This document shows positions 6,669 to 11,291 of a DNA stretch of 11,291 nt, piece by piece. How positions within the stretch are numbered: position 1 is the first letter of the stretch; each line of letters starts with the position of its first letter. The stretch spans positions 1 to 11,291 of the forward strand of contig DASZOV010000113.1 in NCBI GenBank assembly GCA_035550595.1. The letters run 5' to 3'. Source of the DNA: CALFMR01 sp035550595 (GTDB taxonomy: Bacteria > Acidobacteriota > Vicinamibacteria > Vicinamibacterales > SCN-69-37). A program made the translations under genes and the position numbers. The notes under the pieces are model-generated. The model was not told where the DNA came from, made no database searches, and saw only the letters and a program-made list of their open reading frames with translations.

Positions 6669-6700
6669 TTTCGAAGTTCGAAGTTCAAAGTTCGAAGTTG
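6669..6700 (+). repeat. 32-bp GAAGTTC-heptamer element, copy 1
   Basis: On the plus strand the element is TTTC followed by four 7-bp units: GAAGTTC, GAAGTTC, AAAGTTC and GAAGTTG. It has the same length and the same two ends (TTTCGAAG... ...GAAGTTG) as the copies at 7453-7484 and 7504-7535. Confidence 0.9.
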
Positions 6701-6713
6701 ACGTTCCGCGTCG

Positions 6714-7436
6714 TTACGTCCGCCCGAGCCGATCGATCGCCTTGCCGTCGACGTCGTTCATGAGCACGGACATCGCCTTCTGCAGCGCCTCGAATCCGCG
6801 CGAGACGCTCGTGAGCTCGGCGAGCCGGTCGGCGACCGACACGTTCGACTGCTCGAGCGATCCAGCGCGGACCGTCGGCGAGGTCACCGGCGTCGCCGTC
6901 TGACCATCGGCTGCGAGCCGGCTGCCGTCCTCGCGCGTGAGCGCGCCCGGATCGGCGAAATTCACGACCGACAATCGTCCCGCCTGCATCGTCCCGGCCC
7001 AGACCGTGCCGTCTTCGTCGACGTGCGCGTCGCCCGGCCCGAGCGTGATCGGCTTGCCGTCGGTGCCGAGCACGGGCATGTCGTCTTCGGTCACGAGCTG
7101 ACGATTCGCGTCGAGCGTGAAGTGCCCGTCGCGCGTGTACCGCGGACCAGCGGGCGTCGAGACGACGAAGAAGCCCTGGCCGTCGATCGCCAGGTCGAGC
7201 GGACGACCAGTCGGCGCAAGCGCACCGGCGCGCGCATCGAGCCGGCCGCCGCCGTACGTCGTGTCGATCGCGGTCTGCAACGTGTCGCTGAACGCCGGCC
7301 GTTCCGCCACCGCCCCCGTGTCGCGCCCGCCCTTGTATCCCGTCGTGCCGACGTTCGCGATGTCGGACGCCAACCGATCGAGCTCATCGACCCGAGCCCG
7401 CAGGCCGCTCAACGCGATGTATTGGCTTCCGGACAT
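6714..7436 (-). CDS. flgF: Proximal rod protein FlgF
   Basis: FlgF is one of the proximal rod proteins, exported through the flagellar type III apparatus. The 240-residue product begins MSGSQYIALSGLRARVDELD and carries the rod/hook N-terminal signature LASDIANVGTTGYKGGR, the central GRPLDLAIDGQGFFVVST, and a C-terminal heptad region with GSLEQSNVSVADRLAELTSV followed by SRGFEALQKAMSVLMNDVD. The opening MSGSQYIALSG and the length of about 240 match FlgF rather than FlgG. The ATG at 7436 has AAAGAGG (7444-7450) 7 nt upstream. That site sits 2 nt from the base of a long potential hairpin. The gene precedes flgG, the usual order. Confidence 0.95.
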   Translation of the reverse strand: MSGSQYIALSGLRARVDELDRLASDIANVGTTGYKGGRDTGAVAERPAFSDTLQTAIDTTYGGGRLDARAGALAPTGRPLDLAIDGQGFFVVSTPAGPRYTRDGHFTLDANRQLVTEDDMPVLGTDGKPITLGPGDAHVDEDGTVWAGTMQAGRLSVVNFADPGALTREDGSRLAADGQTATPVTSPTVRAGSLEQSNVSVADRLAELTSVSRGFEALQKAMSVLMNDVDGKAIDRLGRT

Positions 7437-7443
7437 TGGAGTA

Positions 7444-7450
7444 CCTCTTT
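7444..7450 (-). promoter_or_regulatory. Shine-Dalgarno site of flgF
   Basis: AAAGAGG on the minus strand, 7 nt before ATG 7436. The base of the inverted-repeat hairpin begins at 7453, leaving 2 nt between the structure and this site. Confidence 0.75.
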
Positions 7451-7452
7451 GT

Positions 7453-7535
7453 CAACTTCGAACTTCGAACTTCAAACTTCGAAAACTTGCCCGCGCGATC
7501 GAATTTCGAAGTTCCGAGTTCGAAGTTCGAAGTTG
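7453..7535. repeat. Inverted pair of 32-bp heptamer elements forming a long hairpin
   Basis: Arms 7453-7484 and 7504-7535 are reverse complements at 29 of 32 positions: 19 pairs, a 3-nt mismatch block, then 10 pairs, with a 19-nt loop (7485-7503). Each arm is TTTC plus four GAAGTTC-type 7-bp units ending GAAGTTG, read on the minus strand for the left arm and on the plus strand for the right. Neither side is followed by a T-run, so it is not a standard terminator. Confidence 0.9.
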
Positions 7536-7556
7536 GACACGCTCGTTCACGTTTGC

Positions 7557-7934
7557 TCAGACGCGCCTTTCGGCCTCTGCCAGTTTCAAATGCAGTCGGA
7601 CTTCGCTTTCCGACAGCGACTCGATGCCGGCGATGTCATCCAGCCGTGCACCGCTTTTCGCCGCTGCGACGACGCGGCGCGAGACGGTGGCGCGAGAAGC
7701 GCGGGGCGCGGCGCGGCGGCGGCCGAGCGCCTCGATCTCGCGGAGCACGGTCGAGAGTCCCGCTTCGGTCGTATCCGTCAGGAGCGCCAGGCCATCGGCG
7801 AGCCGGCTCATCCGTTCGCGCAGGTGCGAGAGCTCGCGCAGCGTCTGCAACGTCCACAACGCGAGCGCGAACAGAATGAGCGCGGTCGCGCCGGCGCCGA
7901 TCGCTTCGCGGTGCATCCAGATCGCGGCCGTCAT
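7557..7934 (-). CDS. Small membrane-anchored protein in the fliO position, SwrB/DUF6115- or DUF2802-like
   Basis: A 125-residue protein with one predicted transmembrane helix at about 11-31 (AIGAGATALILFALALWTLQ), a charged probable coiled coil at about 33-72 (LRELSHLRERMSRLADGLAL and onward), an Arg/Ala-rich linker and a helical C-terminal motif at about 84-118 (VVAAAKSGARLDDIAGIESL followed by SESEVRLHLKL). That last motif has the pattern seen at the C-terminus of SwrB/DUF6115 and DUF2802 proteins, which are encoded in flagellar clusters; SwrB helps activate the export gate in Bacillus. This is recognised by eye only. Position after fliN would suggest FliO, but no FliO-like beta-rich domain follows the membrane helix. 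Its ATG overlaps the fliN stop (ATGA, 4 nt). Confidence 0.65.
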   Translation of the reverse strand: MTAAIWMHREAIGAGATALILFALALWTLQTLRELSHLRERMSRLADGLALLTDTTEAGLSTVLREIEALGRRRAAPRASRATVSRRVVAAAKSGARLDDIAGIESLSESEVRLHLKLAEAERRV

Positions 7935-8284
7935 GACGTCTTCGCCTCCAGCTCCGGGCCGGACTCGCCGCCGGTCAATTCCGTGATGCGCACGCCGTAG
8001 TTGCCCGAGACAATCACGACCTCGCCGCGCGCGATGACGCGTTCGCCGACGAGCAGCTCGACCGGCTCGTCCGGCGATCGGCCCATGTCGATGACCGATC
8101 CGGGGCCGAGATCAGCCAGTGCGCGCAGCGGCATGACCGCGCGCCCGAACCGGACCACGAGCGGCAGATCGACATCGAGCACGGCTTCGAGCCGCGCGTC
8201 AGGCGGGGCCGCCGCACTGGTCTGCATCGCCGCGGACAGCGGCGCATCGTCGGGCAGGCCGGCGGGCATGTCGTCGGTCGTCAT
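7931..8284 (-). CDS. fliN: Flagellar motor switch protein FliN
   Basis: FliN makes the lower part of the cytoplasmic C-ring and takes part in switching and in docking the export ATPase complex. The 117-residue product has a polar, Ala/Pro/Asp-rich N-terminal arm (1-32) and a single SpoA (FliMN_C) domain at about 33-105: LEAVLDVDLPLVVRFGRAVM, then DLGPGSVIDMGRSPDEPVEL followed by LVGERVIARGEVVIVSGNYG and VRITEL, all standard FliN positions. The start lies 1 nt after the fliM stop and there is a 4-nt ATGA overlap with the next gene, so translation is coupled on both sides. An in-frame ATG five codons in is a possible alternative. Confidence 0.96.
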   Translation of the reverse strand: MTTDDMPAGLPDDAPLSAAMQTSAAAPPDARLEAVLDVDLPLVVRFGRAVMPLRALADLGPGSVIDMGRSPDEPVELLVGERVIARGEVVIVSGNYGVRITELTGGESGPELEAKTS

Positions 8285-8285
8285 C

Positions 8286-9269
8286 TCACTGAGCTCCGTT
8301 CATCGCCGCGTGCGGCGCGCCGCAGCGTTCTTCCACCATCACCATCAGCCGGCCGCGATCGGAGGCGAGCCGGCCCGTGAACTTGCGCACGCCACCGGCG
8401 TAGACGTCGAGCGGCCGATCGGCGGCGAGCGGCAGCGCGACGACCTCGCCCGGCTGGAGCGCGAGCACGGCGCCGGCGTGCAGCTCCGTGCGGATGAGCG
8501 GCACGACCGGTACGGTCACGCTCGCCAGGTTCTCGTCCATCCACGCGCGCTCCTGCGCCGACAACTCGCGGCGCTGGCGCTGCCAGGCGTGCGCGAAGTG
8601 CGTGCCGGCGACCTCGACGACGCTCGTCGGGATGCAGAGATTGACGAGGCCGCGCACGGCGCCGATCTGCACGTCGAACACGACGGCGACGACGATCTCG
8701 TTCGGCGCGGCGACCTGCAGCATCTGCGGCCGCGTCTCGCGCGCGCGAATGCCGAACGTGAGGCTCGTCACCGGCCGCCACGCTTCCGACAGGCCCTCGA
8801 GCACGAGCTTGAGCACCGCGTCGACGACGTTCTGCTCGATTTCGGTGAGCGGACGGTTGACCGGCGCCGGCTGGCCGCTGCCGCCGAGCATCCGATCGAG
8901 CATGGCGAACGCGACCGATGGATTGATCTCGACAGCGCCCAGCTCGTCGAACGGCGCGATCGACAGCGCGTAGAACGCCGTCGGATCGGTGAGCGATCCG
9001 AGGAACTCGGAGTACGCGAACTGCTCGACCGAGGCGACCGTCATGTTGATCGTCGTTCGCAAATAGGCTGAGAGCGACGTCGACATGTTGCGCGCGCAGC
9101 GCTCGTGCAGGAACTGGAGCGCGTGAATCTGTTCTTTCGACACGCGGTCCGGCCGCCGGAAGTTGTAGCGGACGACCGGTCCCTGCGCGTTGGCGCGGCG
9201 CCCGATCGGGGCGTCGGCCGCCACCGTGAGGAGCGCGTCGATCTCGGCTTGCGAGAGGATCTTGGCCAT
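8286..9269 (-). CDS. fliM: Flagellar motor switch protein FliM
   Basis: FliM is the middle C-ring protein that binds phosphorylated CheY and sets rotation direction. The 327-residue product begins with the CheY-binding motif ILSQAEIDALL (4-14). It has the CheC-like middle domain with LDRMLGGSGQP (about 124-134), and a C-terminal SpoA domain (about 240-320) containing SVTVPVVPLIRTELHAGAVL followed by ALQPGEVVALPL. The length is normal (about 330). The intact N-terminal motif implies a chemotaxis pathway elsewhere in the genome. No clear Shine-Dalgarno site precedes the ATG, which lies 4 nt after fliA, so coupling to fliA is likely. Confidence 0.97.
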   Translation of the reverse strand: MAKILSQAEIDALLTVAADAPIGRRANAQGPVVRYNFRRPDRVSKEQIHALQFLHERCARNMSTSLSAYLRTTINMTVASVEQFAYSEFLGSLTDPTAFYALSIAPFDELGAVEINPSVAFAMLDRMLGGSGQPAPVNRPLTEIEQNVVDAVLKLVLEGLSEAWRPVTSLTFGIRARETRPQMLQVAAPNEIVVAVVFDVQIGAVRGLVNLCIPTSVVEVAGTHFAHAWQRQRRELSAQERAWMDENLASVTVPVVPLIRTELHAGAVLALQPGEVVALPLAADRPLDVYAGGVRKFTGRLASDRGRLMVMVEERCGAPHAAMNGAQ

Positions 9270-9273
9270 GGCG

Positions 9274-10017
9274 TCAGTGCGCGTGGGCCGCGGCCAGCCC
9301 GTCCTGGAGAAGCGATCGCAGACGCGCGAGCGCCTGCGTGCGAAGCTGCGACACGCGCGACTCGCCGACGCCGATGACCTGCCCGATCTCGGCGAGCGTC
9401 AGTTCTTCCTGGAAGTAGAGCGCGAGGATGTGACGCTCGCGTTCGGGAAGCTCGGCGAGCGCACCGGCGAGGCGCGCGGCCAGCTCACGGCGCTCGAGTG
9501 CCGCGTGCGGCCCATCGTCGCCGTCCATGAGGATTTCGACGAGGTCCTCGCCGTTCGCGTTGTTGCCCGCCTGACGGACGACGGCCACGTCGGCGGCGCG
9601 CAGTTCGTCGAGCACGCGGTCGTATTCGACCGTGTCCATGCCGAGCGCGGAGGCAATCTCTTCGGTTTCCGGCTCGCGGCCGAGCAGATGACGCAGGCGC
9701 GTGAGCGTCGCGTCGACCGTGCGCTGCAGGCGACGAACCGAACGCGGCACGCGATCGAGGCCACGCAGCGCGTCGAGCATGGCGCCATGAATCCGGCGGC
9801 GCGCGAAGGCGTCGAACGGCACGCCGAGCGAGGGCTGGAAGCGGCTGGCCGCGTCGATGAGGCCGAGCACGCCGACGCTGACGAGCTCGGACACCTCGAC
9901 GTGCGACGGCACGCGCCGGCCGAGCCGGTTGGCGAGCGTCTTGACGAGGTCGACGTGCGCGAGCACGAGCGCGTCGCGCTCCTGGAGGTTCGTCGTGGGC
10001 GCGGGTCTCATGCGCAT
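9274..10017 (-). CDS. fliA: Flagellar sigma factor FliA (sigma-28)
   Basis: FliA directs RNA polymerase to late flagellar promoters and is inhibited by FlgM, encoded at 1950-2249. The 247-residue product has sigma region 2 at about 16-85 (LVLAHVDLVKTLANRLGRRV, VSELVSVGVLGLIDAASRFQ, FDAFARRRIHGAMLDALRGL), region 3 at about 90-140 (ending EEIASALGMDTVEYDRVLDE) and region 4 at about 182-235 with the helix-turn-helix LTLAEIGQVIGVGESRVSQL. The start ATG 10017 is chosen because GGAGG lies 7 nt upstream; ATG 10011, which forms ATGA with the flhG stop, is the alternative. It overlaps flhG by 10 nt. The upstream extension of the frame lies inside flhG and is rejected. Confidence 0.96.
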   Translation of the reverse strand: MRMRPAPTTNLQERDALVLAHVDLVKTLANRLGRRVPSHVEVSELVSVGVLGLIDAASRFQPSLGVPFDAFARRRIHGAMLDALRGLDRVPRSVRRLQRTVDATLTRLRHLLGREPETEEIASALGMDTVEYDRVLDELRAADVAVVRQAGNNANGEDLVEILMDGDDGPHAALERRELAARLAGALAELPERERHILALYFQEELTLAEIGQVIGVGESRVSQLRTQALARLRSLLQDGLAAAHAH

Positions 10018-10859
10018 TGCGGCGCCTCCGCAACGACTGATGGTCCACGTCCCGTTGGCGTGGACGGCCAGGGGCCAGCACCGAACGGCCGCGCCGACGT
10101 CAGACGGCACGCGAGCCGGCGAATGTCGCGGCTCGCCGGACCAGCGACGTCGCTGCCGACGAGCGGCATCTGCGCGAGCCCCGAGTCCTTGACGGATCGA
10201 TCCTCGAGCACGTGCCCCTCGTAGCGCAGCGTGCGGCCGAGGAAGCGATCGGCGGCGAGCGAGATCTGACGGAACACGAGCCCGCCTTCTTCCGCGTCAC
10301 GCGCCGCGTTGACGACGACGCCAATCGGCTTGGCCGCATCGCCCGCGGTGACGAGCTTGATGACGGCGTACGCGTCGACGACGGCCGCCGGCTCGAACGA
10401 CGTGACGACGAGCACGTAGTCGGTGAGCGCGATGAGATCGAGCACGTTGTCGCTCACGCCCGTGGCCGTGTCGAAGAGCAGGAAGTCGAGATCGCGGCTC
10501 GCCTCGTCGATGGCGTCGATGAGACGCGGCCACTTCTCGCGATCAATCGCGGCGAGCGCGCGCACGCCGCTGCCGGCGGGAATCACGCGCACACCCGATG
10601 GGCCGTCGAGCGTGATCTCGCTGACCGTCTTCACGCCGTCCAGCACGGCGCCCAGGTGATCTTCCGGCGTGAGGCCGAGCATCACGTCGATGTTGCCGAG
10701 CGCGAAGTCCGCGTCGATGATGCCGACGCGATGTCCGAGCCGCGCCATGGCCACGGCCAGGTTGACGGTGAGGCTGGTCTTGCCGACCCCGCCCTTCCCG
10801 CTGGTGACGGCGATTCTCGTCGCCGGCTGGCGCCGGTCGTCGCGGGCGATCAATGACAC
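10008..10859 (-). CDS. flhG: FlhG (FleN/YlxH), MinD-type ATPase controlling flagellar number
   Basis: FlhG works with FlhF to set flagellar number and position. The 283-residue product shows a deviant Walker A GKGGVGKT (21-28), the IIDADFALGNIDVMLGL segment (47-63), and FLLFDTATGVSDNVLDLIAL (127-146) in the position of Walker B/switch II. The start is taken as GTG 10859 because GGAGGA precedes it by 6 nt. It overlaps flhF by 10 nt; an ATG at 10925 lies inside flhF. The N-terminus before the ATPase core is only about 15 residues and shows no DQAxxLR motif, the usual FlhF-activating element. The last 25 or so residues are Pro/Gly-rich with no obvious amphipathic membrane helix. Confidence 0.93.
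   Translation of the reverse strand: MSLIARDDRRQPATRIAVTSGKGGVGKTSLTVNLAVAMARLGHRVGIIDADFALGNIDVMLGLTPEDHLGAVLDGVKTVSEITLDGPSGVRVIPAGSGVRALAAIDREKWPRLIDAIDEASRDLDFLLFDTATGVSDNVLDLIALTDYVLVVTSFEPAAVVDAYAVIKLVTAGDAAKPIGVVVNAARDAEEGGLVFRQISLAADRFLGRTLRYEGHVLEDRSVKDSGLAQMPLVGSDVAGPASRDIRRLACRLTSARPFGAGPWPSTPTGRGPSVVAEAPQCA
10025..10029 (-). promoter_or_regulatory. Shine-Dalgarno site of fliA
   Basis: GGAGG on the minus strand within the 3' end of flhG, 7 nt before ATG 10017 and 13 nt before the alternative ATG 10011. It supports 10017 as the start. Confidence 0.75.
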
Positions 10860-11291
10860 AGGGCTTCCTCCATGGCCGGCTCGCCGAGCAGCGCCGAGGC
10901 CAGGCTGGCCGGCGTCGCGCGCCACAAGTCTTCGGGCACGCGCTGGCCGGCCGTGAGATAGGACACGGGGAGTCCGCGCTCGCGCACCGCGTCGAAGAGC
11001 GGCAGCATCGAGTCGGACTCGTCGATCTTGGTGATGACGACGCGCGACGGGCGCAGGGGCGCGTAGCGATCGAGCAGACGGCGCGCGGTCGCGGCCGACG
11101 TGTCAGCGGCGAGCACGACGTGCGTCCGCACGCTGCGTTTGCGATCGAGCACCTGGAAGAGCGCGGAGATGTTCGCGTCGATGGGCGACCGGCCCGCGGT
11201 GTCGACGAGCGCGGTGTGGCGCGTCGTGCCGAGGGCCTGTTCGAATTCGCCGGCGGTGCGCGCGATGCGGAACGGCATGCCCATCACCGAC
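10850..11291 (-). CDS. flhF: Flagellar SRP-type GTPase FlhF, C-terminal part, cut by the window edge
   Basis: FlhF is the SRP-family GTPase that marks the site of flagellar assembly at the membrane. About 147 C-terminal residues are in the window; the frame is open to the edge and the P-loop lies outside. Visible NG-domain motifs are ALVDTAGRSPID (G3), VVITKIDESDSMLPLFDAV (G4) and LPVSYLTAGQRVPEDLW, the closing stretch typical of FlhF and Ffh/FtsY. The GTG/ATG codons near the edge (about 11284-11287) are internal, not the start. The 3' end overlaps flhG by 10 nt and carries the flhG Shine-Dalgarno site. Confidence 0.95.
   Translation of the reverse strand, partial: SVMGMPFRIARTAGEFEQALGTTRHTALVDTAGRSPIDANISALFQVLDRKRSVRTHVVLAADTSAATARRLLDRYAPLRPSRVVITKIDESDSMLPLFDAVRERGLPVSYLTAGQRVPEDLWRATPASLASALLGEPAMEEALCH
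10866..10871 (-). promoter_or_regulatory. Shine-Dalgarno site of flhG
   Basis: GGAGGA on the minus strand within the flhF 3' end, 6 nt before the GTG at 10859. It is the best site near the possible flhG starts and decides the GTG call. Confidence 0.75.

Larger units (their letters stand above)
6631..6713 (-). other. Intergenic region flgF-flgG (83 bp)
   Basis: The gap contains one copy of the 32-bp heptamer element (6669-6700) and, between it and flgG, an almost pure purine tract (minus strand) including the 9-bp unit AGAGACAGA twice (6644-6661) and the flgG Shine-Dalgarno sequence GAGAGG (6640-6645). No sigma-28 or sigma-54 promoter match and no terminator are seen. Confidence 0.75.
7437..7556 (-). 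other. Intergenic region before flgF (120 bp)
   Basis: Most of the gap is the inverted pair of heptamer elements (7453-7535). The remainder is about 20 bp next to the upstream gene and the flgF Shine-Dalgarno stretch. TTGACA occurs at the hairpin base (7449-7454, minus strand), but a -10 element at normal spacing would fall inside flgF and none is seen there. Confidence 0.75.

Noticed and set aside
5522..6688. Minus-strand open frame of 388 codons overlapping flgG and flgA
   Set aside because: It is a shifted frame of real genes, extremely Arg-rich, with no start context; the correct frames give complete FlgG and FlgA.
5551..6903. Long plus-strand open frame of 450 codons opposite flgA and flgG
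   Set aside because: It is antisense to two well-recognised genes, has Arg/Asp/Gly-rich composition typical of the complementary frame in high-GC DNA and no family motif.
7449..7454. TTGACA as a sigma-70 -35 element before flgF
   Set aside because: A -10 at 16-18 nt would fall within flgF and no TATAAT-like sequence is there; the hexamer arises at the repeat edge.
7453..7535. Rho-independent terminator before flgF
   Set aside because: The stem is long but AT/GC mixed and is followed by GACAAAGAGG on the minus strand and GACACGC on the plus strand, with no T-run.
7453..7535. LexA/SOS-type boxes within the GAAC/GTTC repeats
   Set aside because: GAAC and GTTC occur only as by-products of the 7-bp period; the spacing does not give GAAC-N4-GTTC or GAAC-N7-GTTC dyads, and the context is not SOS.

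Overview
This window is one continuous stretch of flagellar genes, all on the minus strand, from a high-GC diderm bacterium. Transcription runs from the right edge to the left: flhF (3' part), flhG, fliA, fliM, fliN, a small membrane protein in the usual fliO position, flgF, flgG, flgA, flgH, flgI, flgJ fused to an M23 peptidase, flgM, a flgN-like gene, flgK, and the first 84 codons of flgL. P-ring and L-ring genes (flgA, flgI, flgH) show the cell has an outer membrane. The gene order, base composition and heptamer-rich gaps suggest Acidobacteriota of the Vicinamibacteria type, but this taxonomic guess is an inference and is not proven by the sequence.

Region by region: 7557-11291 carries flagellar placement and number control (FlhF, FlhG), the flagellar sigma factor (FliA), the C-ring switch proteins (FliM, FliN) and a SwrB/DUF6115-like membrane protein. 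These genes are packed with 1-10 nt overlaps or 1-4 nt gaps. 2391-7436 carries distal/proximal rod proteins (FlgF, FlgG), the P- and L-ring set (FlgA, FlgI, FlgH) and the rod-cap/peptidoglycan-hydrolase protein FlgJ. 1-2249 carries the late genes: anti-sigma factor FlgM, a probable FlgN chaperone and the hook-filament junction proteins FlgK and FlgL.

Only three gaps exceed 80 bp: 7437-7556 (before flgF), 6631-6713 (before flgG) and 2250-2390 (before flgM). All three are filled largely with tandem 7-bp units of the form GAAGNNN. The first two hold three copies of one 32-bp element with the same ends, two of them facing each other as a long hairpin that ends 2 nt before the flgF Shine-Dalgarno site. 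The third holds two 29-bp copies of a related element, one of which supplies the flgJ stop codon.

Directly downstream of that repeat pair lies a close match to the FliA (sigma-28) promoter consensus with the canonical 11-nt spacer, driving flgM-flgN-flgK-flgL. Since FliA and its inhibitor FlgM are both encoded here, the window contains the parts of the standard checkpoint: FlgM holds FliA until the hook-basal body is complete and exports it, and released FliA then transcribes flgM itself and the junction proteins.
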